Below, in pieces: positions 24,984-34,029 of a DNA stretch of 64,000 bases (the first letter of the stretch is position 1; each line of letters begins with the position of its first letter). Both the position numbers and the translations under genes were made by a program. The stretch spans positions 1,426,001 through 1,490,000 of the forward strand of contig NZ_CP019285.1 in assembly GCF_000226975.2 (NCBI RefSeq). Direction: 5' to 3'. Below the pieces are notes generated by a model. That model made no database searches, was not told the origin of the DNA, and saw nothing but the letters and a program-made list of their open reading frames with translations. Origin of the DNA: Halobiforma lacisalsi AJ5. GTDB lineage: Archaea; Halobacteriota; Halobacteria; Halobacteriales; Natrialbaceae.

Positions 24984-25682
24984 ATGACACTCGAGGCAGG
25001 CGTCGTCGCCGTCCAGGGCGACGTCGAGGAGCACGCCGCCGCCATCGAACGCGCTGCGCGGTCCCGGGGCCGGGAGGTGACCGTCCACGAGATCCGCGAA
25101 TCCGGTATCGTCCCCGACTGTGACTTGCTGGCCATGCCGGGCGGCGAGTCGACGACCATCTCGCGGCTGCTCCGCGAGGAGGGGATCGCCTCCGAAATCC
25201 GGGACCACGTCGAGGCGGGCAAACCCGTGCTCGCGACCTGTGCGGGGCTGATCGTCGCCTCGAGCGATGCCCGCGACGACCGGGTCGACGAACTCGGCCT
25301 GCTCGACGTCAGCGTCGAACGCAACGCCTTCGGACGACAGAAGGACAGCTTCGAGGCACCGCTCGAGGTGACGGGTCTCGAGGGCGGAGACGGAGATGGA
25401 GACGGAGACGGAGACGGGAACGGGAACGGGGACGAGCGGCCGTTCCCGGCGGTGTTCATCCGTGCGCCGGCGATCGACGACGTCACCGGCGACGTGACGG
25501 TGCTCGCGACCTGGGAGGACCGCCCAGTCGCGGTCAAACAGGGTCCGGTCGTCGGCACGGCGTTCCACCCGGAACTGACTCCCGACAGTCGAATCCACGG
25601 GCTCGCGTTCTTCGAGAACGAGGCGGCGACGGTTCCGGAGGAGGGCGCGCTCGAGGCCGAGACCGGGGCGGACGTTCGGTAG
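24984..25682 (+). CDS. pdxT: Pyridoxal 5'-phosphate synthase glutaminase PdxT with Gly-Asp insert
   Basis: Glutaminase partner of PdxS in making PLP. 232 residues. Nucleophile C86 (ATCAGLI), catalytic His195 and Glu197 (AFHPELT), and PGGESTT form the glutamine site. The family is normally about 190-200 residues. The excess is largely a Gly/Asp/Asn run at 135-150, encoded by an 8-unit hexanucleotide repeat in a surface loop between core strands. PdxS is not in this window. ATG 24984 begins MTLEAGVVAVQGDV, a normal family start. Confidence 0.92.
   Translation: MTLEAGVVAVQGDVEEHAAAIERAARSRGREVTVHEIRESGIVPDCDLLAMPGGESTTISRLLREEGIASEIRDHVEAGKPVLATCAGLIVASSDARDDRVDELGLLDVSVERNAFGRQKDSFEAPLEVTGLEGGDGDGDGDGDGNGNGDERPFPAVFIRAPAIDDVTGDVTVLATWEDRPVAVKQGPVVGTAFHPELTPDSRIHGLAFFENEAATVPEEGALEAETGADVR
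25386..25433. repeat. Hexanucleotide repeat in pdxT (GGAGAC-type, 8 units)
   Basis: Eight 6-base units (GGAGAC, GGAGAT, GGAGAC three times, GGGAAC twice, GGGGAC) encode alternating Gly-Asp then Gly-Asn residues inside the PdxT glutaminase domain. Copy changes keep the reading frame. Confidence 0.85.
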
Positions 25683-25819
25683 GTTGCGGTCCGTTCGCAC
25701 GGGACCGCGCCGGCTGCCAGTCCCAGTTTCTCGGTTCTCCGTTCGGCCTCCGGCCGTCGCCCTCGTGCATGCATTCGCGACCGAACACGTTTTTCTCCCT
25801 TGCACCCGTCGGTAGCGAT

Positions 25820-26287
25820 ATGCAGGCAACCATCGACGCGGTCCGCGTCGCGGGGACACCGCAGGGTCCGGTTCCGGTGGTGGTTCTCGCTGTCGACGGC
25901 GAAGAGGACGTCGTTCCCATTTTCATCGGGTTCGAGGAGGCGACCAGCATCGCTCGCGGCCTCGAGGCCGACGACATCGGTCGCCCGCTGACCCACGACC
26001 TGTTGCTCGACGTGATGGAGGAACTCGGGAGCCGGATCGACCGCGTCGTCGTCAGCGAGATCCAGGAACGCGACGACGGGCAGGGCGGCACCTACATCGC
26101 CGACCTCCACCTCGAGACGCCCCGCGGGGAGACGGTGGTCGACGCCCGACCGAGCGATTCGCTGGCGCTTGCCGCCCGGACGAACGCCGACATCGAGGTG
26201 ACCGGGGAGGTCTTCGAGAACGGTCGAGACGACAGGAGCAAGTTCGAGGAACTCCAAGACATCCGCGACGTCTCCGGTGAGATGTAG
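25820..26287 (+). CDS. Bifunctional nuclease family protein (DUF151)
   Basis: 155 residues of the DUF151 family. MQATIDAVRVAGTPQGPVPV opens the domain, and VVPIFIGFEEATSIARGLEA, GRPLTHDLLLDVMEELG and DARPSDSLALAART are family hallmarks. The plant/archaeal family has been described as having RNase and DNase activity, although the fold does not reveal the catalytic residues. Start ATG 25820. Its stop is followed without any gap by the hisE start (TAGATG), so the two are surely co-translated. Confidence 0.88.
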   Translation: MQATIDAVRVAGTPQGPVPVVVLAVDGEEDVVPIFIGFEEATSIARGLEADDIGRPLTHDLLLDVMEELGSRIDRVVVSEIQERDDGQGGTYIADLHLETPRGETVVDARPSDSLALAARTNADIEVTGEVFENGRDDRSKFEELQDIRDVSGEM

Positions 26288-26572
26288 ATGGAGGACACGC
26301 TCGAAGACCTGTTTGCCGTGATCGAGAATCGCAAGGAAACGCTGCCCGAGGACTCCTACACCGCCTCGCTTTTCACCCACGAGAAAGGCGAGAACGCGGT
26401 CCTGGAGAAACTCGGCGAGGAGTCGACCGAACTCGTCCTCGCGGCCAAGGACGACGACCACGAGGAGATCGCCTCCGAGGCCGCCGACATCGTCTACCAC
26501 CTGCTCGTCCTGCTCTCGATGAAGGACATGGACCTCGAGGACCTCGAGGCGGAACTCGAGGCACGCCGGTAG
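26288..26572 (+). CDS. hisE: Phosphoribosyl-ATP pyrophosphatase HisE
   Basis: 94 residues: the MazG-like helical HisE domain, hydrolysing phosphoribosyl-ATP to phosphoribosyl-AMP in histidine synthesis. The metal motif EExxE...ExxD is visible in KLGEESTELVLAAKDDDHEE and EAADIVYHLL. It is standalone rather than fused to HisI. The start codon abuts the DUF151 stop; a nuclease-histidine pairing is unusual but could be merely co-transcription. Confidence 0.93.
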   Translation: MEDTLEDLFAVIENRKETLPEDSYTASLFTHEKGENAVLEKLGEESTELVLAAKDDDHEEIASEAADIVYHLLVLLSMKDMDLEDLEAELEARR

Positions 26573-26713
26573 TCGGTGTTCGCGGGCCGTCTCGAGTCCG
26601 GCGGTGGTTTCGCCGCGCCGGTCGGGACGGCCCGCGATCGAACAGCGATTCCGGGACCCTACTTGCAACCGCCCGTCACGGATTCATTGTCCTGAACGAC
26701 GTCGTTCGTGTCG

Positions 26714-27061
26714 ATGGCGCTCCAAGAACTCGAACACGCGGACGACCAGATGCAGGAGTGTATCGACAACTGTCTCGAGGCCGCGCAAGTCTGTGAGTGG
26801 TGTGCCGACGCCTGTGCCGACGAGGGCGAAGGGATGGCCCGCTGTATCCGGCTCTGCCGGGACGTGGCCGACATCGCTTCGCTGCACGCGCGGTTCATGG
26901 CCCGCAACTCGGGCTATCACGGACAACTGGGCGAACTCTGTGCTGACCTCTGTGAGGAGTGTGCCGAGGAGTGCGAACGGCACGACCACGATCACTGTCA
27001 GGCCTGTGCCGAAATCCTGCCGACGTGTGCCGAGAGCTGTCGGGAGATGGCGTCGGCCTGA
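26714..27061 (+). CDS. Cys-rich four-helix copper-binding-type protein
   Basis: 115 residues with about 15 Cys in CxxC, CxxxC and CxxxxxxC spacings along predicted helices: QECIDNCLEA, VCEWCADAC, MARCIRLC, LCADLCEECAEEC, HCQACAEILPTCAESC. A short HDHDH patch sits between helices 3 and 4. This is the four-helix bundle layout (DUF326/Csp-like) that stores Cu(I) in its core. Upstream GTG at 26708 (MSMALQ) is possible; I prefer ATG 26714. No other copper gene is nearby. Copper as the ligand is inferred from the family. Confidence 0.85.
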   Translation: MALQELEHADDQMQECIDNCLEAAQVCEWCADACADEGEGMARCIRLCRDVADIASLHARFMARNSGYHGQLGELCADLCEECAEECERHDHDHCQACAEILPTCAESCREMASA

Positions 27062-27139
27062 TCGCGCGACGGGTCGCGCCGCTCGAACGGCGACGAGCGA
27101 ATTCGCTGCCCTGATACACACCCTCGGCTCCGGTTCGGA

Positions 27140-28012
27140 TCAGGCCGACGCTCCGCCGGGCCGGAGATCGAACCCCCGCACCAGCACCGCGTCCCACTCG
27201 TCCTCGGTAACGGACCGCTCGCGCTGTTCGCCGCCGACGGTCTCGAGGAGGGTGTCGCCTGTCAGTTTCAGGTGGCCGTCGGCGGTGGCGATCGAGACGA
27301 CGGGATCGCCCGTGAACGGCGATTCCGGCGCCTGCTGGAGGTAGTCGTTGGTCGCCGCGAAGTAGTCCAGTTCCCGCGGTTCGTCGCTGAAGACGTACCG
27401 GGTGGCCCACTCGTCCGCGCCCGGCGGGCGGTACTCCGTCCGGTAGGGTTCGCCCGGCCGGTGGCAGTCGACGACACGCCACGCGACGCCGGCCTCGTCG
27501 GTCCGGGCGGTACCGTCGAAGGCGGTCGGGCGGCGCATCGCCGGCGTCCCCATCCCCACGTCGACGACGTAGCGACGGTCCGGGTCCAGATGGACCACGT
27601 TCGCGTGGTGGTTCGCGGGCGGCGAGGGCTCGCCGTCGGTGACGACCCGTCCGGCGACGCGGTCGACCTCGAATCCCACTTCCGAGAGCAGCCAGTGAAA
27701 CAGTCCGTTGAGCTCGAAACAGTAGCCGCCGCGGTTCGACGCGACGATCTTCTCGTAGAGGGCCGGGACCGAGAGGTCGATCGGCCGTTCGGGCCACCGA
27801 CCGCGCGGATCCCCGACGATGTCCAGGTTCTCGAAGGGGACCGACCGCACGTGGGCACGCTGGAGTCGTTCGAGCGACTCGAGGTCCGGCCTCGAGACCG
27901 CGTCCGGTTCGAGCCCGATGCGGTCGAGATACGCCTCGACGGCGGGCCGAGGGTCACCCTCCCCAGGGGGATCGCTTCCGACTCGAGTCCGCGGTGGCAG
28001 ATCCGGCGACAT
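27140..28012 (-). CDS. nat: Arylamine N-acetyltransferase
   Basis: 290 residues. The catalytic triad is visible: Cys in RGGYCFELNGLF, His in ANHHANVVHLDP and Asp in YVVDVGMGTP. This fold transfers acetyl from acetyl-CoA to aryl amines, and archaeal members are few. The N-terminus (ETRVGSDPP-like charged leader) is long, but no better start is apparent. It converges on the copper-protein gene with 78 bases between. Natural substrate unknown. Confidence 0.92.
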   Translation of the reverse strand: MSPDLPPRTRVGSDPPGEGDPRPAVEAYLDRIGLEPDAVSRPDLESLERLQRAHVRSVPFENLDIVGDPRGRWPERPIDLSVPALYEKIVASNRGGYCFELNGLFHWLLSEVGFEVDRVAGRVVTDGEPSPPANHHANVVHLDPDRRYVVDVGMGTPAMRRPTAFDGTARTDEAGVAWRVVDCHRPGEPYRTEYRPPGADEWATRYVFSDEPRELDYFAATNDYLQQAPESPFTGDPVVSIATADGHLKLTGDTLLETVGGEQRERSVTEDEWDAVLVRGFDLRPGGASA

Positions 28013-28094
28013 TCCGTGCTAGTCGAGAACGGCCGGGATAGTCACTTTTTCCGGGAACCAATTTTTGTATCCTGCGTCACAGGACTGCTCGCGA

Positions 28095-28511
28095 CTACCG
28101 GTACGGTTCCCGTCCGCGACCGGTCCGGTCCGGACCGGGACGCGGGTTGAGCACGCCGCCGAGCGCGCCGGCGACGGCGCTCTCGAGGGCCATCACGAAC
28201 GCGAGCAGGACTGCTGCGGCGAAAATGCCCAGTCCGGCGATGCCGGTGACCATGCCGCCGACGGGGCCGGCGGCCCAGCCGGCGACGGCGACGAACAGCG
28301 CGATCAGCAATCCGCCGACAATGCCGCCGAGCGCCCCCGCAAGCAATCCGTGCCAGAGGCCACGCAGGAAGCCGCCGCCGGCGATGTAGCCGGCGACGAA
28401 GCCGCCGACCAGACCGGCGACCAGTTGGCCGATCCCGGGAAGCGTGAGTCCGACGAGTCCGAGCACGGCCCCGACGAGGAAGCCGATGAGTACCGCTCGC
28501 CAGTTAGTCAT
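28095..28511 (-). CDS. DUF5518 family membrane protein
   Basis: 138 residues with four to five hydrophobic helices rich in Gly and Ala (VLIGFLVGAVLGLVGLT, GLVGGFVAGYIAGG, LAGALGGIVGGLLIALFV, GMVTGIAGLGIFAAAVLL). A charged Arg/Pro tail ends it. It matches the DUF5518 family of haloarchaea. No function known. Divergent from the NOG1-type GTPase gene. Confidence 0.8.
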   Translation of the reverse strand: MTNWRAVLIGFLVGAVLGLVGLTLPGIGQLVAGLVGGFVAGYIAGGGFLRGLWHGLLAGALGGIVGGLLIALFVAVAGWAAGPVGGMVTGIAGLGIFAAAVLLAFVMALESAVAGALGGVLNPRPGPDRTGRGREPYR

Positions 28512-28564
28512 GCCGGACGGTACGTGCGCCGCGCTGATAAGGGCTCGGCGGATAACGAACGACC

Positions 28565-28570
28565 TTTTAA
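28565..28570 (+). promoter_or_regulatory. TATA box of NOG1-like gene
   Basis: TTTTAA centred about 26 bases before the ATG at 28594. Confidence 0.5.
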
Positions 28571-28593
28571 GACCGCACGTTCTAGTTCACGCT

Positions 28594-29631
28594 ATGATTT
28601 TCGAAGACCTTCCGACGACGCCCACGTCGGAAGAGTTGATCGACAAGGCGTTTTCGCGGGCGGCGCGGGCCGGCAAGGCCAAAGGCGGCCTCGAGGCCCA
28701 GCAGTCGATGCTCCAGACCGCGGCGAACATCATCTCGGACAACCTCGAGAACGTCGTCACGGCGTGGCCGGACTTCGAGTACGACGCCCACCCGTTCTAC
28801 TACGAACTCGCGGACGCGATCTTAGACGTCTCCGAGCCACGCTCGGAGGGTACGGCAGACGCGCAAGCGTCTGGCGGAGTCGACGAACTTCGCCAGAGCC
28901 TCTCGGAGGTGATGTGGGCGAGTCGAAAGGCCCGCGAGATCCACGAGGAGTACCAGCCCCGCCTGCGGAAGACGGACGTCGACACCGCCCGGAAACACCG
29001 CAAGCAGGCTTTCGCCCGTCTCGCGGACATCGTCGAGCAGGTCGACGACGACCTCCTGCGGATCAACGAGGCGCGCAACGACCTCCGGGATCTGCCCGAT
29101 ATCGATCCCGAGGAGCCGACGATCGTCGTCGCGGGCTACCCCAACGTCGGGAAGTCGTCGTTCGTCAACGACGTTACGAGCGCCCGCGGGGAGACCGCTT
29201 CCTACCCCTTCACGACGAAGGGGATCGGCGTCGGCCACGTCGAGCAGGACCACATCCGCTATCAGCTCGTCGACACGCCCGGACTGCTCGACCGCCCGCC
29301 GGAGGACCGCAACGAGATCGAATCCCAGGCCGTCAGCGCGATCGAGCACCTCGCGGACTGTATGCTCGTGATGCTCGACCCCAGCGGCGAGTGTGGCTAC
29401 CCCGTCGAGTCCCAGCTCGAGCTGCGGGACTCGATCGCCGCCCAGTTCGAGTCGGTGCCGGTGCTGACGGTCGCGAACAAGAGCGACCGCGAGGAGGTCT
29501 GGAACGCTGACCTCGAGGAGATGGACGCCGACCACACGATGAGCATCGAAACCGGTGAGAACGTCGAGGGCGTCCTCGAGGCGGCCATCGAAGCCGTCGA
29601 CTACGAGCCGGAACTACCCTTCGAAGAGTGA
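28594..29631 (+). CDS. NOG1-type ribosome-biogenesis GTPase
   Basis: 345 residues. An N-terminal helical domain carries MIFEDLPTTPTSEELIDKAF, typical of archaeal NOG1 (Obg-Nog family). The G domain has G1 GYPNVGKSS (about residues 187-195), G3 DTPG and G4 NKSD. NOG1 acts in large-subunit assembly. The C-terminal part lacks the long eukaryotic extension, as in all archaeal members. ATG 28594 with TATA 26 bases upstream is convincing. Confidence 0.92.
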   Translation: MIFEDLPTTPTSEELIDKAFSRAARAGKAKGGLEAQQSMLQTAANIISDNLENVVTAWPDFEYDAHPFYYELADAILDVSEPRSEGTADAQASGGVDELRQSLSEVMWASRKAREIHEEYQPRLRKTDVDTARKHRKQAFARLADIVEQVDDDLLRINEARNDLRDLPDIDPEEPTIVVAGYPNVGKSSFVNDVTSARGETASYPFTTKGIGVGHVEQDHIRYQLVDTPGLLDRPPEDRNEIESQAVSAIEHLADCMLVMLDPSGECGYPVESQLELRDSIAAQFESVPVLTVANKSDREEVWNADLEEMDADHTMSIETGENVEGVLEAAIEAVDYEPELPFEE

Positions 29632-29650
29632 GTCCGAGCGTCGTCAACGA

Positions 29651-30091
29651 ATGAAAGGACCCGGAATCCTCTGGATGCTCCAGACCGCGGCCGGCCTCTC
29701 GATGGCCGGGCCGATGTTCGTCATCGGGCTCTCGCACCTGTATTCGGGCCAGTACCTTTCTGGAACGGGATTTCTCCTCCTGGGAGCTATCGCACTGTAT
29801 CTCCCGACGTACTTCGTCAACAGGATCGGCGGGCCGCGGACGTGGATTCGCCGCCGGATCGGACGGAACTCGGGGGACGAAAACGGAACCGGGACCGGGA
29901 CCGGGACCGGGACCGGGACCGGGAACGCCGACGGCCACGGTCAGGGTGACAGGCACGAACCCGAGCACAACCCCGACGAAGCCGCCCCTTCCGTCGAGGG
30001 CACCGCCGACGGCATCGAACGCGATTCCGAAACGGGAGCGGCGACCGCCGACGGGCCGAGCCTGCTCGAGCGCGTTCGGCGTCGACGGTGA
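29651..30091 (+). CDS. Two-helix membrane protein with repeat-rich tail
   Basis: 146 residues. Two hydrophobic helices lie at about 8-29 and 35-56, followed by an arginine-rich junction. The soluble tail holds seven Gly-Thr/Asn dipeptides encoded by GGGACC units, then a Glu/Asp/His-rich stretch. The tail is low complexity and probably disordered. It starts 19 bases after the NOG1 stop, so it is likely in its operon. No family recognised. Confidence 0.7.
   Translation: MKGPGILWMLQTAAGLSMAGPMFVIGLSHLYSGQYLSGTGFLLLGAIALYLPTYFVNRIGGPRTWIRRRIGRNSGDENGTGTGTGTGTGTGNADGHGQGDRHEPEHNPDEAAPSVEGTADGIERDSETGAATADGPSLLERVRRRR
29885..29926. repeat. Hexanucleotide repeat (GGGACC-type, 7 units)
   Basis: GGAACC, five perfect GGGACC units and GGGAAC, encoding a Gly-Thr series. 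The most uniform of the period-6 arrays here. Confidence 0.9.
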
Positions 30092-30102
30092 CCGAGCGGC
30101 TC

Positions 30103-31395
30103 CTAGCCCTCGATCACGTTCACGTACCTGACTTCCACGTCGACCGGTTCGTCGGTGTGGCGGTCGATCCGGTCGCGCAACGTCTCCGCCAGCGCTGGCG
30201 GCGACTCCGATGGCGGCCCGCCGATCGTGACGACCACGCGGTCCGGGCTGCGGAACGGATAGTCGTCGTCCATCAGGACCTCGAACTCGAGGACCTGGTA
30301 CTGTTCGAACTCCTCCTCCGAGAGGACGAGTTCGACCTCCTCGCGGGCGTTCTCCTCGAACGTCGTGCTGACGTAGGAGGCGTAGGTGATCGCACCGAGA
30401 AAGAGCGCGAACACGAACACGATCGCCGCGAGTCCGACGACCCGGCGGCGGACCCGCTGTTCGGTCTCGCCGAGGGAAAAGAGGTCCTCGGGTCGATAGC
30501 CGACGTACCACAGCGTCACGAGGCCGGCGAGGTTCACAGACAGGACGTTGACCGAGACGAGCACCGTCGAGCCGATCGCTGCGGAGGGCTGGCCCCACGC
30601 GATGGCGATCCCGGCGGCAGCGGCGGGCGGGATCAACGCGGCGGCGATCATGACCCCGACCAGGGCGACGGAGGTCCCGGTCGCGATGCTGATGATCCCC
30701 GCGATGCCGGCCCCGAGCGCGATGGCGAGCGAGAGGAGGTCCGGCGCCAGCCGCTCGGATATCTCGCCGACTTCGGTGATGTCGAGTCCCGGCGGAACGA
30801 TGTTCGTCGTCTTGACCAGCCACGCGAACGCGGCCGCGGCCGCGATCGCGAGCGCCACGCCGGCGATCTGGTAGAGCACGCTCTCGGTGAACAGCTCCTC
30901 GTCGTCGATCACGGAGCCGACGCTCGCGCCGAGCGCGGGCCCGATCAGCGGCGCGATCACCATCGAGCCGACGACGACCGCCGGCGAGTCGAGCAGGAGA
31001 CCGGCGGTCGCGACGACGGCACTGATGATCGTCATGATCGTGTAGACGCCGAACGTCGGCGTCAGCTCGTCGGCTTCGGCCTGTAGCTCCTGACGGGAGA
31101 TGCGGTCCGACTCGACGTCGCCATCCTCGTACTCCTCGCGGAGCGCGCTGAATTGCCGGGAGACGACGGTCTCCGCGTCGACGACGACCGTGTACGCGTC
31201 CTCGTCGATCCCCACGCTTTCCAGTTCGTCGAGGACGGGTTCGACCGCGGCGGACGGCAACGGGAAGTAGACGACCGCCGTGTACTCCCGTTTGCTGTCC
31301 TCGTCGGTCACCACGTAGTCGATCCCGCGATCGTCGAGGGTCCCGAGGACCGTCTCCCGCTTCCCCGTCGGCACCGTCAACTGTACGAGACGCAC
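30103..31395 (-). CDS. TIGR00341/DUF389 integral membrane protein
   Basis: 430 residues: an N-terminal soluble domain (about 1-105), then at least six membrane helices starting with FGVYTIMTIISAVVATAGLL. Conserved loops SPAVVVGSMVIAPLIGPALG and ALIPPAAAAGIAIAWGQPS are the DUF389 signature. A C-terminal soluble domain ends with VDVEVRYVNVIEG. Function unknown in the family; small-molecule or ion transport is suspected. Start ATG 31395 is followed directly by the conserved RLVQLTVPTG. Confidence 0.9.
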   Translation of the reverse strand: MRLVQLTVPTGKRETVLGTLDDRGIDYVVTDEDSKREYTAVVYFPLPSAAVEPVLDELESVGIDEDAYTVVVDAETVVSRQFSALREEYEDGDVESDRISRQELQAEADELTPTFGVYTIMTIISAVVATAGLLLDSPAVVVGSMVIAPLIGPALGASVGSVIDDEELFTESVLYQIAGVALAIAAAAAFAWLVKTTNIVPPGLDITEVGEISERLAPDLLSLAIALGAGIAGIISIATGTSVALVGVMIAAALIPPAAAAGIAIAWGQPSAAIGSTVLVSVNVLSVNLAGLVTLWYVGYRPEDLFSLGETEQRVRRRVVGLAAIVFVFALFLGAITYASYVSTTFEENAREEVELVLSEEEFEQYQVLEFEVLMDDDYPFRSPDRVVVTIGGPPSESPPALAETLRDRIDRHTDEPVDVEVRYVNVIEG

Positions 31396-31528
31396 GTCGA
31401 TGGGTGAGACACTCGGGGATCATAATTCAGGGCGCTTGCGTCTCGGCATCGGCTCGAGGCAGCGTCGATCGCAAGCGGCGGGTGGGCCACAAGGGTTATC
31501 GGACCGTTGTTCGTGGCTCCGCTAGGAT

Positions 31529-33349
31529 TTGTTCGGGTACGCTGGTACTGCGATCGTCCTCGGATCGTTCGCTGCCGGGATCGCCTCCGCGTCGTTAGTC
31601 GCGTATCTCGACCGCCACCGCGGCAGCGCCGGCGCTACCTGGTTCATGTACACGCTCGCGTTTCAGTCGCTGGCGTGTTTCGGGTACGGGATCGGTCTCC
31701 TCGTCTTCGATCCCGTCCCGCGGAGCTACGCCGAGGCCGTTGCCTGGCTCGGAATGACCTGGATGGGGCCGTTCTTTCTCGCCTTCGCCCTCGAGTACAC
31801 CGGTCGAAGCGGCGTCCTCGACCGGCAGGGGTTTCGTCTGCTGTTCGTCTTCCCCGTCGGGACGACGGCCCTCGCGTTCACGCATCCGTACCACGACCTG
31901 CTGTGGCAGGGGTTCCGGATCGAACCGGTCTTCGGGCTCTCGACGGTGACCTACGGGATCCAGCCGTGGGGGTACGCGGCGATGTTCGTCAGTCTCGTCG
32001 CCGCGGGCGTCGGGGTCCTGCTGCTGGTCGAGACGATCCTGGCCTACGGTCCGCTCTACCGGCGGGAAGCGATCGCGGTCGCACTCAGCACCGTCCCGCC
32101 GTCGGTGACGTTGCTCGCCTGGCTGGGCGGCATCGGGTACTGGCCGGCGCTGAACCTCGCTCCGGCCTCGCTGTTGGTTCACGCGGCCCTCGACGGCTAC
32201 GCGTTCGTCGGAACCGATATGTTCGAGTCGAACCCGACGACCCGGCGGGCCGCGGAGCGGGCCGCGATCGACGACCTGCCGAACCCCGTCCTGATCCTCG
32301 ATCCCAACGACCGCCTGGTCGCGTTCAACGATGCGGCGGCGGAACTGATCGACGCCGCCGCCTCGAGCGTCGTCGGCACCGAACTGACGGATCACTTTGC
32401 CATCCCGCTCGACGACGCCCCGTCGGACCGGCAGGTCCGGACGGCACGAACGACAGGGGCCGATCGAACCCGCCGGTTTTCGATCTCGGTTTCGCCCCTT
32501 ACGGATCCCGCGGGAACCGTCGTCGGTGAGACGATCGTCCTCCAGGATATCACCGAGCGACTGGAGCAGGAACAGCAACTGAGCGTGCTCAACCGGATCC
32601 TCCGGCACAACCTCCGAAACGAGATGACGGTCATCATGGGTGCTGCGGACGTCCTCGGGTCGTCGGTCGACGACCCGGAACTCGAGCGGTGGGTCGACGA
32701 CGTCCGGAAAAGCGGCCAGGCGCTGGTCGACATCGGCGAGCGTGCCCGCGAGTTCGACGTCCTGCGCGACCGGGACCCGTCGTTCGAGTCGGTCGACGTC
32801 GCCCCCTTCCTCGAGTCGGTCGCGGACGCCGCACGGGAGGAGCAGCCGGGGGCGCGGATCGACCTCGAGGCGGCCGATGCGACCGTTTCGACCGATCCGG
32901 TGATCCTGCGGATCGTCCTCGTGAACCTCGTCGCCAACGCCGTCCAGCACACCGAGACGGAGCCGCCGACGGGACGGATCCGTGGTCGAGGGACGGGAAT
33001 CGAGACCAAGACCGAGACCGATACTGAGACCGGGACCGAGACCGAGACAGGGACCGGGACAGCGGCCACGGACGGAGCACGGCCCGGCGAGGCCTACACG
33101 ATCGAGATCGAAGACGACGGTCCCGGGATCCCGCCCGCGGAACTCGAGGCGATCGATCTGGACGGGGAGGACCCCCTCGAGCACGGGAGCGGGCTCGGCC
33201 TGTGGATCGTTACGTGGGGGGTCGATCGGATCGGCGGGACCATCGAGTTCGACTCCACCGACGAGGGGACGACGGTTTCGGTTCGCGTTCCGACCGACGG
33301 GGGGACGAGGGGAGTCGACTCGAGCCGTCTTCCAGCGCCGAACCGCTGA
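31529..33349 (+). CDS. 7TM-PAS histidine kinase with Thr-Glu repeat insert
   Basis: 606 residues. An N-terminal seven-helix membrane region (about 1-215), a PAS domain ([20 protein letters not shown], about 248-350), a dimerisation/phosphoacceptor helix with H360 (LRHNLRNEM), and an ATPase domain with N-box [12 protein letters not shown]1 DDGPGIP and G2 [10 protein letters not shown] Thr-Glu/Gly-Thr run (about 491-511) from a hexanucleotide repeat sits between the N-box and G1. The start must be TTG 31529: an in-frame stop lies two codons earlier, and the next ATG would delete helix 1. No response regulator is adjacent. Confidence 0.88.
   Translation: MFGYAGTAIVLGSFAAGIASASLVAYLDRHRGSAGATWFMYTLAFQSLACFGYGIGLLVFDPVPRSYAEAVAWLGMTWMGPFFLAFALEYTGRSGVLDRQGFRLLFVFPVGTTALAFTHPYHDLLWQGFRIEPVFGLSTVTYGIQPWGYAAMFVSLVAAGVGVLLLVETILAYGPLYRREAIAVALSTVPPSVTLLAWLGGIGYWPALNLAPASLLVHAALDGYAFVGTDMFESNPTTRRAAERAAIDDLPNPVLILDPNDRLVAFNDAAAELIDAAASSVVGTELTDHFAIPLDDAPSDRQVRTARTTGADRTRRFSISVSPLTDPAGTVVGETIVLQDITERLEQEQQLSVLNRILRHNLRNEMTVIMGAADVLGSSVDDPELERWVDDVRKSGQALVDIGERAREFDVLRDRDPSFESVDVAPFLESVADAAREEQPGARIDLEAADATVSTDPVILRIVLVNLVANAVQHTETEPPTGRIRGRGTGIETKTETDTETGTETETGTGTAATDGARPGEAYTIEIEDDGPGIPPAELEAIDLDGEDPLEHGSGLGLWIVTWGVDRIGGTIEFDSTDEGTTVSVRVPTDGGTRGVDSSRLPAPNR
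33002..33061. repeat. Hexanucleotide repeat in histidine kinase (GAGACC-type, 10 units)
   Basis: Ten 6-base units (GAGACC, AAGACC, GATACT, GGGACC, GAGACA variants) encode Glu-Thr/Gly-Thr alternation in the ATP-lid region of the kinase. Longest array in the window. Confidence 0.85.
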
Positions 33350-33356
33350 CCGAGAG

Positions 33357-33362
33357 TATAAA
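33357..33362 (+). promoter_or_regulatory. TATA box of engB
   Basis: TATAAA just after the kinase stop, centred 27 bases before the ATG at 33387: a leaderless promoter inside a tight gene junction. Confidence 0.65.
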
Positions 33363-33386
33363 GTCACGACCGCGCTACGGTGTCGT

Positions 33387-34004
33387 ATGTTCGATACGCG
33401 CCCCGACCGCGAGGCCGAAGTCGCCCTCGTCGGTCGCTCGAACGTGGGCAAGTCCACGCTCATGCGCGAGTTGACCGGCCACGACTTCGACACCGGCGGC
33501 AACCCCGGGGTTACCCGCGAACCCAACCACTACGACTGGGCGCCGGAGGACTTCGTCATCACCGACCTCCCCGGCTTCGGCTTCATGAGCGGCGTCCACG
33601 AAGAGCGCCGCGAGCAGATCAAGACGAACATCGTCCACTATCTGGAGGAGTACGCCGAGAACATCCTCGTTGCGATCCTGGTCGTCGACGGCAAGAGCGT
33701 CATCGACATCATCGACCGCCACTCCGGCCCCGACGAGGTCCCCTACGACGTGGAGATGTTTCACTTCCTGCGGGATCTGGGCATCCCGACGGTCGTCGCG
33801 GTCAACAAGATGGACAAGGTCGACGACAAGGACGAGCGGCTGAACGAACTCTGCGATCGGCTCGGCCTCTACCCGCCGTGGAAGCAGTGGCAGGAGATCG
33901 TCGCGCCGATCACCGCGAAGAAGGGGCGGATCGAGCCGCTGAACGAGGCCGTCCGGGAACACCTCCACGAACAGCAGCGGGACGACCTGTTCAAGTTCTT
34001 CTAG
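33387..34004 (+). CDS. engB: GTP-binding protein EngB
   Basis: 205-residue TrmE-Era-EngA-EngB GTPase. G1 GRSNVGKST (16-24), G3 [10 protein letters not shown]4 NKMDK. EngB/YihA proteins assist large ribosomal subunit maturation. N-terminus [15 protein letters not shown] is normal for archaeal members. It follows the kinase after 37 bases but has its own TATA box. Confidence 0.93.
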   Translation: MFDTRPDREAEVALVGRSNVGKSTLMRELTGHDFDTGGNPGVTREPNHYDWAPEDFVITDLPGFGFMSGVHEERREQIKTNIVHYLEEYAENILVAILVVDGKSVIDIIDRHSGPDEVPYDVEMFHFLRDLGIPTVVAVNKMDKVDDKDERLNELCDRLGLYPPWKQWQEIVAPITAKKGRIEPLNEAVREHLHEQQRDDLFKFF

Positions 34005-34029
34005 AACCGAAAGTTTGCTCTGCGATCTA

